Below are positions 54,161 to 62,124 of a stretch of DNA of 64,000 nt, one piece after another. The notes beneath the pieces were generated by a model. That model saw nothing but the letters and a program-made list of their open reading frames with translations. It was not told the origin of the DNA and searched no databases. The first letter of the stretch is position 1. Every line of letters begins with the position of its first letter. Both the position numbers and the translations under genes were made by a program. The stretch covers positions 124,001-188,000 of the forward strand of contig NZ_OBMQ01000006.1 in the NCBI RefSeq assembly GCF_900217795.1. The letters run 5' to 3'. This DNA is from Ureibacillus xyleni (lineage in GTDB: Bacteria > Bacillota > Bacilli > Bacillales_A > Planococcaceae).

Positions 54161-54250
54161 GGTACCCGGTACACAAACAATTCAGAATATTTCAAGTACC
54201 GGGTACGCAAACAATTCTGAAAATTCAAGGCCCCCGGTACGCATTTAACA
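54161..54250. repeat. Degenerate GTACC-rich tandem repeat (about 2.6 units)
   Basis: Units begin at about 54161, 54196 and 54230, with a period of 34-35. Each opens with a GTACCCGGTAC, GTACCGGGTAC or CCCCCGGTACG block; the first two continue with CAAACAATTC. The GTAC blocks are near-palindromic. The repeat lies between the divergent dipeptidase and ECF sigma genes, so it may be regulatory or a small mobile repeat. Confidence 0.8.
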
Positions 54251-54381
54251 CATTTTTAAAATTACAAGTGATGGGTCTGAATCTTACACGAATGTAATGA
54301 AATTGAAAGCAAATACGATAGAGTGTAATCCAATAATTTGGGAAAATGATTACAGAAGTTAGATAATGGAGGAAATTAAAA

Positions 54382-54927
54382 ATGACTAACTGTTTATCAG
54401 GAATTTATGAGGAATTTAACCGTTATATATATCATTTATGTTTAAAATTGACACGCAACACTGCAGAAGCTGAAGATCTAATGCAGGAAGTGTGGGTAAA
54501 AGTTGTACGTAATGAAGAACAAGTAAGACAGGTTGACCATGTGAAAGCTTGGTTAACAACAATAACAATGAATACATTCCGCGACCGCTATCGCAAAAAT
54601 GTTAGAAGAAGCAAGTATATGATGAGTCAACCTGAAACATTAGACGTACCGATTTTAGATTTGGTTCCCAATAATGACATTTCAACAGAGGAACAAATTG
54701 AGAAAGAGGCTGTAACGAAAATGGTCCAAGAAAAAATGCAACAGCTCGATGGCATCTACCAAAAAACTTTATGGTACTTCTATGTAGATCAGTATTCATT
54801 AGCTGAAATTTCAACGTTAATGAAAGTGTCAATTGGAACAGTAAAGTCACGTCTATTCCGTGCAAAAGCGCGTTTAAAAGAAATACTACTAGCTGATGCA
54901 ACATTACAAGATGTAGTAACAGCATAG
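54382..54927 (+). CDS. ECF-type RNA polymerase sigma factor
   Basis: A 181-residue sigma-70 family protein. Region 2 is FNRYIYHLCLKLTRNTAEAEDLMQEVWVKVV followed by VKAWLTTITMNTFRDRYRK (about 12-75). Region 4 is LDGIYQKTLWYFYVDQYSLAEISTLMKVSIGTVKSRLFRAKARLKE (about 121-167). TGGAGG stands before ATG 54382. Unlike the sigma factor at 18075, no anti-sigma gene follows; a hairpin and the convergent MarR gene come next. How it is controlled is unknown. I did not find a convincing ECF promoter upstream. Confidence 0.88.
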   Translation: MTNCLSGIYEEFNRYIYHLCLKLTRNTAEAEDLMQEVWVKVVRNEEQVRQVDHVKAWLTTITMNTFRDRYRKNVRRSKYMMSQPETLDVPILDLVPNNDISTEEQIEKEAVTKMVQEKMQQLDGIYQKTLWYFYVDQYSLAEISTLMKVSIGTVKSRLFRAKARLKEILLADATLQDVVTA

Positions 54928-54970
54928 TGAAGAGGCTTTCCATTACGGGAAGTCTTCTATAACACAAAAT

Positions 54971-55001
54971 AACACAAGTTGCCCTCTATGCAGCTTGTGT
55001 T
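54971..55001. terminator. Bidirectional terminator between sigma and MarR genes
   Basis: AACACAAG and CTTGTGTT arms with an inner GC pair, A-rich on one side and T-rich on the other, lie between convergent genes. Confidence 0.75.
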
Positions 55002-55006
55002 TTAAT

Positions 55007-55459
55007 TTACTCTTCTTTATTTTGGTATCCATTTCCACTAATTAAGCATTTCTCGAAAATTGTATGGAGTGTTTGTATTTCGTCCATAGAAAGCATTCCG
55101 AACATAGAGTTAACCATTGCAGTGACTTGAGCTCGGGACTCCTCAAGTATTTTTTCGCCCTCTGGAGTAATGGCAATTTGAGCAGCACGTCGATCTGCGC
55201 TGTTTTGAGTTTTCTCAATTAACCCACCCTTAATAAGCTTCGTAGTTAGGACGGTTACACCACCAGTGGTTACTTTTAATCGTTCTGCAATGGCTGAAGG
55301 ACGTTTTGGACCTTCTTTCGATAATAAATCTAATAGTAGAATGTGAGACTTTGAAAATCCTAAATTATTTTGTTGATTCCATTCATTTGCCCATTTCCTT
55401 TCCAATGAAGCAACTACTTCAAAAAGGGAGGAAAGAGTTTCATATTTTTGGCTATCCAT
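55007..55459 (-). CDS. MarR-family transcriptional regulator
   Basis: A 150-residue winged-helix repressor-type protein. The helix-turn-helix is RPSAIAERLKVTTGGVTVLTTKLIKGGLIEK (about 53-83), followed by the wing NSADRRAAQIAITPEGEKIL with the conserved DRR. ATG 55459 has GTGGAG about ten bases upstream; a GTG five codons earlier lies in that site. The ligand and targets are unknown. It precedes no obvious target gene except possibly the Spx-like gene upstream. Confidence 0.88.
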   Translation of the reverse strand: MDSQKYETLSSLFEVVASLERKWANEWNQQNNLGFSKSHILLLDLLSKEGPKRPSAIAERLKVTTGGVTVLTTKLIKGGLIEKTQNSADRRAAQIAITPEGEKILEESRAQVTAMVNSMFGMLSMDEIQTLHTIFEKCLISGNGYQNKEE

Positions 55460-55523
55460 AATGTTTCGCTCCACTTATATAAATCATATCGCATGTCTAG
55501 TGAACAAGTGCTTTCACTGACAA

Positions 55524-55928
55524 TTAAACTTGTGATACAAGCTGTTGCATCGCGTTTAATTCATAAGCACGTACTTTACGTGGAATAAAGCGGCGAATAT
55601 CCATCTCGTTATAGCCCACTTGAATGCGTTTTTCATCCAGTAAAATTGGGCTTCTTAACATGCGTGGATGTTGTTGAATTAAGTTGTATAGATCTTGAAT
55701 TGAAAGTTGGTCAATATCAATATCAAGGTTTTTAAAATCGTTGGAGTTGGTAGCAATAATTTCGTCAGTACCGTCTTCTGTCATTCTTAATATATTTTTA
55801 AATTCTGCTAATGTTAAAGGTTGAGATGTAATACGTTTTTCTGTGTAATTAATCTTGTTTTCTTTTAACCATTTAATTGCTTTTCTTGATGAGGAACAGC
55901 TAGATTGTGTATAAATTGTTACTGTCAT
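55524..55928 (-). CDS. Spx-family regulator with CxxS instead of CxxC
   Basis: An ArsC/Spx-fold regulator that, by family knowledge, binds the RNA polymerase alpha C-terminal domain and redirects transcription under thiol stress. The 134-residue sequence has the typical MTEDGTDEIIA, RSPILLDEKRIQVGYNEMDIRRFIPRKVR and flexible C-terminus. The redox switch at the N-terminus is SSCSSSRKA, with Cys11 but Ser14, so no disulfide of the standard CxxC type can form. GAGGAG precedes ATG 55928. It is either a redox-blind paralogue or uses another partner thiol (inference). Confidence 0.9.
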   Translation of the reverse strand: MTVTIYTQSSCSSSRKAIKWLKENKINYTEKRITSQPLTLAEFKNILRMTEDGTDEIIATNSNDFKNLDIDIDQLSIQDLYNLIQQHPRMLRSPILLDEKRIQVGYNEMDIRRFIPRKVRAYELNAMQQLVSQV

Positions 55929-55939
55929 AAAATCTCCTC

Positions 55940-56225
55940 GCTTTCATTTGTTTTGTCATAGCTTATAAGTAAGAGATTTCGTTCCTATAGATATCTTACC
56001 AGTAAGCTAATTATAAGTCAATAGTTCGTATATTTTTAAGTGGGCTTCACATATATCTATAACCGTTTTTCTATAAATATATACGTAATAAAGAAGAAAA
56101 AGTTTCAAAAATTTGAGAATTGGTTTTGAGAGTGTGTAAGTGATGAAATAGATTTAAAGTTTCTTTTTTAGAAGGCACGTGGGGGTTTAATGATTCAATG
56201 TAGAAAAAACCATTAATTAAAAAAA
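55940..56225. other. Gene-free stretch upstream of the Spx-like gene
   Basis: About 290 AT-rich bases. It must contain the promoter of the Spx-like gene. An ORF on the minus strand (56071-56256) has no ribosome site and runs through a terminator, so I do not accept it. Confidence 0.5.
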
Positions 56226-56260
56226 CGGTTTGAACACCTCTAAAAAAGATGTTCAAACCG
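56226..56260 (-). terminator. Intrinsic terminator after the ABC-F gene
   Basis: CGGTTTGAACA (56226-56236) and TGTTCAAACCG (56250-56260) form a perfect 11-bp stem; on the minus strand seven T follow. Confidence 0.92.
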
Positions 56261-56268
56261 AAGCAATC

Positions 56269-57837
56269 TTATAAATCCGTTTTCCCAGTAGTGAACCAAT
56301 CTTGAACGTTCCATACTTTTGTTGCTAAACCTTCGTAAAACTCTGGTTCGTGGGATACTAATACGATTGTGCCTTTGTAATCTTGCATCGCGCGTTTTAA
56401 TTCTGTTTTTGCATCAACGTCTAAATGGTTTGTTGGTTCGTCAAAGATTAGCCAGTTCGATTCTTCCATCATCAGCTTACAAAGACGAACTTTAGCTTGC
56501 TCGCCCCCGGATAAGGAATTTAATGGACGAGAAATGTGCTCATTTTTCAGACCTGCTCGAGCTAACGCAGCACGAACTTGATGTTGGTCCATGCTCGGGA
56601 ATGCATTCCACACATCATCTATTGGCGTCATGTTTCCAGCTTTTACTTCCTGTTCAAAGTAAGAAGGGAATAAGAAATCTCCACGGCGTACAGATCCACC
56701 TAAAGCATTGATTTTACCAAGCATCGTTTTTAGTAAAGTAGATTTCCCGACACCGTTCATCCCAATTAAAGCAATTTTTTCACCGCGCTCAATCGTGAAT
56801 GTAAGGGGTGGTAATAATGGTTTAGCAGGATCATATCCAATCGATAAATTTTCAGCCTCAACAACATAGCGGCTTGACGCACGGGATTCTTTGAAGCTAA
56901 ATTCAGGTTTCACTGCACTTTCAGGTCGATCAATTCGTTCCAAGCGTTCTAATTGTTTCTGGCGGGACTTTGCACGACCAGTTGTTGAATAGCGTGCTTT
57001 GTTCTTTGCAATAAATTCCTCTTGCTTTTTGATAAATTCTTGTTGTTTTTCGTATGCATCAATGTGTTGGCGTTTATTAATTTCCGCTAACTCTAAAAAT
57101 TTCTCATATGTTGCTGTGTAGCGAGTCATTTTTGTAAATTCTAAATGGAAAATAACATCTACTACACCGTTCATAAATTCTGTATCATGGGAAATTAAGA
57201 GAAAAGCATATGGATAATCTTTTAAATAATTTGAAAGCCAAGTTATATGTTCTTCATCTAAATAGTTGGTTGGCTCATCTAGTAATAAAACTTTTGGCTT
57301 TTCAAGTAAAAGTTTTGCTAATAAAACTTTTGTACGTTGACCACCTGAAAGAGCAGCAACATCTCGATCTAACCCGATTGCATCTAATCCTAAACCGCGC
57401 GCAACCTCTTCAATTTTAATATCTAGTGTATAAAAATCTCCTGCATCTAAAGCATCTTGAACGTCAGCCATTTGCTCGAGAAGAACTTCTAATTCTTCAG
57501 GTGTAGCATCAGCCATTTTTGCAGCTATCTCATTTAACTCTTCTTCTTTTTTATAAAGTGGCAGGAAGGCATCACGTAGAACCTCTCGCATAGAACGACC
57601 TGCACTTAATACAGTATGTTGATCGAGATAGCCGTAATGTGTGCCTGGTAACCATTCTACTTTTCCTGTATCGTGAATGATTTGACCTGTAATAATGCCC
57701 ATTAATGTGGATTTTCCTACACCATTAGCACCAACAAGTCCGATATGATCGCCTTCTACTAAACGAAACGAAACGTCTTTAAAAAGGGTACGGTCCCCAA
57801 AAGAGTGACCTAACTTTTCAACAGTTAATATTGCCAT
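56269..57837 (-). CDS. ABC-F family ATPase
   Basis: A 522-residue soluble protein with two ABC cassettes and no membrane part. Cassette 1 has GANGVGKST (about 36-44), LSGGQRTKV and DEPTNYLDEEH. Cassette 2 has GMNGVGKST (about 355-363), LSGGEQAKV and DEPTNHLDVDA. Between them lies the charged inter-domain linker (about 240-310, KQQEFIKKQEEFIAKNKAR). ABC-F proteins act on ribosomes; some protect against antibiotics, others are housekeeping translation factors. No resistance-type leader peptide is seen, so a YkpA/YdiF-like housekeeping type is more likely (inference). Confidence 0.9.
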   Translation of the reverse strand: MAILTVEKLGHSFGDRTLFKDVSFRLVEGDHIGLVGANGVGKSTLMGIITGQIIHDTGKVEWLPGTHYGYLDQHTVLSAGRSMREVLRDAFLPLYKKEEELNEIAAKMADATPEELEVLLEQMADVQDALDAGDFYTLDIKIEEVARGLGLDAIGLDRDVAALSGGQRTKVLLAKLLLEKPKVLLLDEPTNYLDEEHITWLSNYLKDYPYAFLLISHDTEFMNGVVDVIFHLEFTKMTRYTATYEKFLELAEINKRQHIDAYEKQQEFIKKQEEFIAKNKARYSTTGRAKSRQKQLERLERIDRPESAVKPEFSFKESRASSRYVVEAENLSIGYDPAKPLLPPLTFTIERGEKIALIGMNGVGKSTLLKTMLGKINALGGSVRRGDFLFPSYFEQEVKAGNMTPIDDVWNAFPSMDQHQVRAALARAGLKNEHISRPLNSLSGGEQAKVRLCKLMMEESNWLIFDEPTNHLDVDAKTELKRAMQDYKGTIVLVSHEPEFYEGLATKVWNVQDWFTTGKTDL

Positions 57838-57936
57838 AAGTAAATTTTCCCCCGATAATATTTAAATTATTGTTCAATTTTAATTTTGGAATAAGAATTT
57901 CATAGTGAACGCACTCTCGGTAACCGATAAAAAAAA

Positions 57937-57963
57937 CTCGCGGCAAATTACAACGCCGCGAGC
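57937..57963 (-). terminator. Terminator formed partly by the coding sequence of the SE1832 gene
   Basis: CTCGCGGC (57937-57944) and GCCGCGAG (57955-57962) form a perfect 8-bp GC-rich stem; on the minus strand seven T follow. The first arm encodes the last residues, and the stop codon (57948-57950) sits in the loop. Confidence 0.9.
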
Positions 57964-58133
57964 TGTTTATTCAGTTCAGCAAGTTGCTTTTCCATGTTGG
58001 CAAGGCGTTCTTCAGCTTTTGTAACAGAATCGATATGTCCTGTATTTTCAAGCTTTTCAATATCACCTTGTAGGTTAATATAATCCATTTTAAGTTCTGC
58101 AATTTTTTGTTGAAGCTCTGATTTTGTAGCCAT
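57948..58133 (-). CDS. SE1832-family small coiled-coil protein
   Basis: A 61-residue, highly charged helical protein, MATKSELQQKIAELKMDYIN... with heptad-like leucines throughout, matching the small SE1832 family of Bacillales. Its function is unknown. AAAGGAG stands seven bases before ATG 58133. The terminator overlaps its last codons. Confidence 0.8.
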   Translation of the reverse strand: MATKSELQQKIAELKMDYINLQGDIEKLENTGHIDSVTKAEERLANMEKQLAELNKQLAAL

Positions 58134-58295
58134 AAGAATGCTCCTTTATTATAAATCGGAAAGTGTTCCGGTTGTATGTTTTTTAGTATATGTATTTCTA
58201 GATGTTATTGTATCATAACAAGGTGGAATTTATCATTAATAATAAGTTTAATAAGGGGAAGGTAGGGGAATAGAACAATGAACACAACCAAAAAA

Positions 58296-58323
58296 GCTCT
58301 GGACAGTGTATACCGTTCAGAGC
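58296..58323 (-). terminator. Intrinsic terminator after the CheX-like gene
   Basis: GCTCTG (58296-58301) and CAGAGC (58318-58323) arms, extended inside by GAC/GTT pairing, are followed by six T on the minus strand. Confidence 0.75.
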
Positions 58324-58332
58324 GATCTCCTA

Positions 58333-59256
58333 TTATACAGCTTGTGTTCCGGCTGCAGAACCGATTTCAATACTAGTTGGATTGTCGGATAGTACTAATT
58401 GGAATGTACCTTTTGAAGTGATAACGTTCACTTGGAATAACTCACCTGCAACAGTAGCATTTTCAACTATTTGTTGTGGGTTCATGTTAAGTTCTGTACC
58501 CCAGTTGGACATGTTTACTAAGTAAATTCCATTATGTAAGTTTAAGAATTCACTTACTGCATCCTTCGCCAATGCATCGATTTCAGTTAATTCCTCTTCT
58601 GCATAAATAGAAGCTACATACAATAATGTTTCATCGTTTGTACTAAGTCCTGTGAATAGGGGAGCACCACCAATAATGTCTTGTTTAATTAACCAGTTAC
58701 CCGGTACAACATTATTACTCTCTGAAACTTCAAGATAAACTTGATCATCAATGAAACGAATCATGTTTTTCGCAAATAGAGATAAGTATTTTCCGTATTT
58801 CGCAGCTTTTTCTTCGTCTGATACTAAAAGTTGTTCTACTAATGTATCAATATTACCGTTGCGAATTGCTTCAAATTGTTCATCTGATAAGCTGTTTTCT
58901 TTTTTGTAGTCATTTAGAGCGGCACCGAATTCATCGATTGTCATGTACTCACGATCAACAAGTGCTTGAGCTAAATAAAGATGGCTTTGTTTTTGGTGAG
59001 AGATTAACGCTTCCACTTGTGCTTCAGTTAAGTAACCAAGCTCTACAGCAATTTCTCCAAAGCGTTTATCCATTTGGCGTTGTTTTTCGTGAACCTCTTC
59101 AACTTGTGCAGTCGTCATGAAGCCTTCATCTACAGCAATTACCCCAAATTTAACGTGAACAGTTTTTTGGAATTCTAAAGCATCTGCTAATTGCTCACGT
59201 GTGATTAGACCGCGGTTTAACAAATAATGACCGAAGTATTGGCTAAACATTTGCAC
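58333..59256 (-). CDS. MshEN-like repeat protein with CheX-like C-terminal domain
   Basis: A 307-residue soluble protein. Residues 8-123 are four tandem 29-residue repeats starting at F8, F37, F66 and L95, with the pattern FG-x-IAV-x-x-GYLT-x-x-Q-V-x-x, like the MshEN/GspE-N fold that binds c-di-GMP in other proteins. Residues about 150-307 resemble CheX/CheC phosphatase-type domains (GLSTNDETLLYVASIYAEEELTEIDALAKDAVSEFLNLHNGIYLVNMS), including an E-x-x-N-like pattern. It overlaps the CheY-like gene by 14 bases. A c-di-GMP-sensing phosphatase for that response regulator is inference; c-di-GMP-binding residues were not checked. Confidence 0.75.
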   Translation of the reverse strand: MQMFSQYFGHYLLNRGLITREQLADALEFQKTVHVKFGVIAVDEGFMTTAQVEEVHEKQRQMDKRFGEIAVELGYLTEAQVEALISHQKQSHLYLAQALVDREYMTIDEFGAALNDYKKENSLSDEQFEAIRNGNIDTLVEQLLVSDEEKAAKYGKYLSLFAKNMIRFIDDQVYLEVSESNNVVPGNWLIKQDIIGGAPLFTGLSTNDETLLYVASIYAEEELTEIDALAKDAVSEFLNLHNGIYLVNMSNWGTELNMNPQQIVENATVAGELFQVNVITSKGTFQLVLSDNPTSIEIGSAAGTQAV

Positions 59257-59629
59257 TTTCCTCCTTCAAAATTTTCTCGATTAGTAGAGTAACAGATTCA
59301 AGAGAGATTGGTTTTTGGATGAAATCATATGCACCATTAGCAAGAGCTTCTTTTAGGTGGTCGCTTGTCCCGGCAGAAGAGGCCATTACGATTTTTGCTT
59401 CAGGATTAAATGATTTAATATCTTTTAATGCCTCTATTCCGTCTTTATCAGGCATTACGATATCCATGAAAATTAAATCTGGGTTGTGTTCTTTTGCTTG
59501 TTCAACAGCAATAACTCCATTTTCAGCTTCGAAAATTTCTTCGAGTTTACATTTTTCTAAAACAGATCTTAGTTTTTTACGAATTAAAATTGAATCATCA
59601 CAAATTAGAACTTTTAAATTTTGTTTCAT
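59243..59629 (-). CDS. CheY-like response regulator
   Basis: A 128-residue single-domain receiver. The acidic pair is Asp11/Asp12 (LICDDS), the phosphorylation site is Asp56 (IFMDIVMPDKDG), the switch Ser/Thr is in MASSAGT (about 84), and the conserved Lys is in FIQKPIS (about 106). No output domain. AAGGAG precedes ATG 59629. It is transcribed with the overlapping CheX-like gene, which is probably its phosphatase (inference). No histidine kinase is adjacent. Confidence 0.93.
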   Translation of the reverse strand: MKQNLKVLICDDSILIRKKLRSVLEKCKLEEIFEAENGVIAVEQAKEHNPDLIFMDIVMPDKDGIEALKDIKSFNPEAKIVMASSAGTSDHLKEALANGAYDFIQKPISLESVTLLIEKILKEESANV

Positions 59630-59813
59630 GACTTACAACTCCTTTTGCCTTAATCAATTTACTTGTTTTATGATTCGACATCCCCATACATAACTCCTTT
59701 TTACCGTATGGAGAATTAACAATTAGTACTTATTGTATATAAAATTGTAACAAAAATGTTAATGGTGTAAAAGGGGAAGATGAAAAAACTACCAACAATT
59801 CTGTGAATTAAAA

Positions 59814-59834
59814 AACCAGCCAAAAAGACTGGTT
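59814..59834 (-). terminator. Intrinsic terminator after the GT-B-like gene
   Basis: AACCAG (59814-59819) and CTGGTT (59829-59834) form a 6-bp stem with a 9-base loop; on the minus strand TTTT follows. Confidence 0.75.
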
Positions 59835-59876
59835 CAAAGATACTAATATTTTTTTTCTGAATGTTCCGTTCATTCT

Positions 59877-60926
59877 CTATAAAGATATGATGTTATGACG
59901 TTCGTATGCAAAGTCTAATAATAAGGATTTTAGAGCTTCATTGTTTTCTGCTATATCTAATTGGAACTGTTTACGAACAGCTCGTTCTCGCCGTGCTTCA
60001 TGAAGTAGTAGCTCCATTACGGCGTTTTGAATGTTTGATTGCTTCATTTTTCGCCCTAGACCAAGATGAATAAATCCATGGTGTTCACGAGGGAAAGCAT
60101 TGTTCAATTCTCGTTCGTTTTGAGCAGCAGTAATACATGGTATACCGATTGTAGCGACTTTATAAGGTGTATAGTTGGCGTTACATATAACGATATCCGC
60201 CTCAGGAAGTAGTTTTTCGAGTGCTTGTTCGTTTCTTAAAATATTGGTGTTACGGCGGCTTAGAACCATCATTTGTAAATCTTCAATAGAATGTTTATAT
60301 TCAGAATCAATGGCGATTGTAATTTTTAGAGGAATTTGTAATTGTGTTAAATGTCTTAGGGTGCGATACGTTAAATTGTTTTCGTCACCATCTTCATAGG
60401 CAACAATGATATGTGGTGGGTTGGACAATTCGTTTGATACTCTAGATTCAGCGATAGATTTTAATGTGTCTTTTACTGCAAATGCATAGGTTCCACCTAA
60501 AATATTTCGTGCGGTATTTTCACGTACTTCTTCAAATAAAGCATGAATATTACAATCCGCTAATTCACCACCCTCGCCAAAATCATCAAAATGGACTAGG
60601 GTTTTGCAATAAGGTCGAATTTGTTCCACTTGCTCGACAATTGTATCTTTACCATCTTGAACAATTAAATCAGGTCCAAGATTGCGAATTTGATTTTTTA
60701 ATTCTTCATAATGGTCAAAGAGAATCGGAGAAAGTTGTAAGTCTGTAAAAATTTCAATGGCTTCTTGTCCAGATTGTTTTAAAAAAATATAAACTTCCTC
60801 GTCTTCTTTTAATAGTTTTGCTAAAATGGCAGTTCGTTCAAGTGGATAATATCCTTTTACTACATTATGCTCAACAATAAAAGCAATTTTCTTTTTTGAA
60901 GTGGTAGTCACTAATTCATTTTGCAT
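59877..60926 (-). CDS. PseG/SpsG-like GT-B-fold protein of unknown role
   Basis: A 349-residue soluble protein. The opening KIAFIVEHNVVKGYYPLERTAILAKLLKEDEEVYIFLKQ and LGPDLIVQDGKDT, then the C-terminal ADIVICNANYTPYKVATIGIPCITAAQNERE and HHGFIHLGLG, follow the pattern of PseG/SpsG sugar-nucleotide hydrolases and related glycosyltransferases of the GT-B fold. Key catalytic residues cannot be verified by eye. It lies upstream of the CheY/CheX-like pair but ends in its own terminator. A role in surface or flagellar sugar modification is only a suggestion. Confidence 0.5.
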   Translation of the reverse strand: MQNELVTTTSKKKIAFIVEHNVVKGYYPLERTAILAKLLKEDEEVYIFLKQSGQEAIEIFTDLQLSPILFDHYEELKNQIRNLGPDLIVQDGKDTIVEQVEQIRPYCKTLVHFDDFGEGGELADCNIHALFEEVRENTARNILGGTYAFAVKDTLKSIAESRVSNELSNPPHIIVAYEDGDENNLTYRTLRHLTQLQIPLKITIAIDSEYKHSIEDLQMMVLSRRNTNILRNEQALEKLLPEADIVICNANYTPYKVATIGIPCITAAQNERELNNAFPREHHGFIHLGLGRKMKQSNIQNAVMELLLHEARRERAVRKQFQLDIAENNEALKSLLLDFAYERHNIISL

Positions 60927-61078
60927 GGTATCCCATCCTTTCCCAACTATTAATTAAATTATGGTGAAAAAGAAGAAAGTATGTGTGAAAATTATCAATA
61001 TAAAATTTTGAACAATAGAGATATAGATTTTCAAGTGTATGCATTGGAATATGAAAAAATGAAAGGTGAGGGCAAAGA

Positions 61079-61888
61079 GTGAAAATGCGATCTGCAATTA
61101 TAGTAGGAGCAACAGGTCTTGTAGGGTCTGAACTTTTGAAACTACTATGTGAAAGTGATGAATATATATCAATCACAGCAATTACCCGTAGAAAACTAGA
61201 ATACGAGCACCCAAAATTAACTGTTAAGATACGTTCTTTCGATGAACTTGGGGAACAAGATTTTGATTTTGCCCATGAACTTTACTGCTGTTTAGGCACC
61301 ACTATGAAAAAAGCAGGTTCGCGCAGTGAATTTGAAAAAGTAGATTTCGAATATCCGTTACAAATTGCATCTCTTGCAAAAAAGCGCGGAATCATGCATT
61401 TCATTGTAATTTCTGCTATGAGTGCAAATGAAACATCCTCTGTTTACTATAGTCGGGTAAAAGGGAAATTAGAGAAAGAATTAACTGCATTGGAATTACC
61501 TCAGCTTTCGATTATTAGACCTTCTCTTTTAGTAGGGGATCGTTACGAATTTCGTTTTGGAGAAAAAATGGGCGAATATATTCTAAAGGTTGTAAACCCC
61601 ATCCTCATTGGCCCACTAAAAAAGTTTCGTTCAATTGAAGGCAAACAAGTTGCCCTTGCAATGAAAGTGATTGCACTGCACGGGAAAAAGACACCAGTAT
61701 CAATCTATGAATCATGGGAACTAGCCAAATTAGAAATGCCTCAGCCAGAACAAGTTGTTGAAGAACCAATATCTAGAGAGCAATTATTTAATTGGGATAA
61801 GAAGATAAAAGAAGAACCGTTACCACTAGATGAAGAAGTCGTGTTTAATAAGTCGAAATTTAGGGAAATTAAAGAAGACAATGATTGA
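61079..61888 (+). CDS. NAD(P)-binding oxidoreductase (HTATIP2/TIP30-like)
   Basis: A 269-residue atypical short-chain dehydrogenase. IIVGATGLVGSELLKLL (about 7-23) is the Rossmann dinucleotide-binding motif, CCLGTTMKKAGSRSEFEKVD (about 69-88) and HFIVISAMSANETSSVYYSRVKGKLEKEL (about 108-136, YSRVKGK giving Tyr/Lys) are typical of the HTATIP2-like group. The last 50 residues are charged and not part of the fold. GTG 61079 or ATG 61085 may be the start. The substrate is unknown. Confidence 0.82.
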   Translation: MKMRSAIIVGATGLVGSELLKLLCESDEYISITAITRRKLEYEHPKLTVKIRSFDELGEQDFDFAHELYCCLGTTMKKAGSRSEFEKVDFEYPLQIASLAKKRGIMHFIVISAMSANETSSVYYSRVKGKLEKELTALELPQLSIIRPSLLVGDRYEFRFGEKMGEYILKVVNPILIGPLKKFRSIEGKQVALAMKVIALHGKKTPVSIYESWELAKLEMPQPEQVVEEPISREQLFNWDKKIKEEPLPLDEEVVFNKSKFREIKEDND

Positions 61889-61994
61889 TTTAATAAAAAT
61901 ATGGAATGAAAGAACAACATCTGCAGATACTACAATAAGCCGACTCCGACTTAAATTTAGTTATTGTCCCCCTGTACTTCCGTGAATATAAGAG

Positions 61995-62028
61995 TTAGCC
62001 GTATCTAACTGATAACGGCTAGCTATTT
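61995..62028 (+). terminator. Probable terminator after the oxidoreductase gene
   Basis: TTAGCCGT and ACGGCTAG arms with an inner ATC/GAT pairing form a hairpin; the following tract is ATTTTG, so T-run support is weak. Confidence 0.5.
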
Positions 62029-62124
62029 TGTTTTATTAATTGGACTAATAACTCCCAAACTTTTTACTCTTTTACATAGTATAGACAACGTGGGTAAGTG
62101 TACTTCTTAACGGAAGGAGATGTA

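Noticed and set aside
54280-54381. ECF promoter upstream of the second ECF sigma gene
   Set aside because: GAAA and CGAT motifs are present but only about 12 bases apart, too close for the ECF pattern.
56071-56256. Minus-strand ORF of 61 codons downstream of the ABC-F gene
   Set aside because: It begins inside the ABC-F terminator, has no ribosome site and has AT-driven composition.
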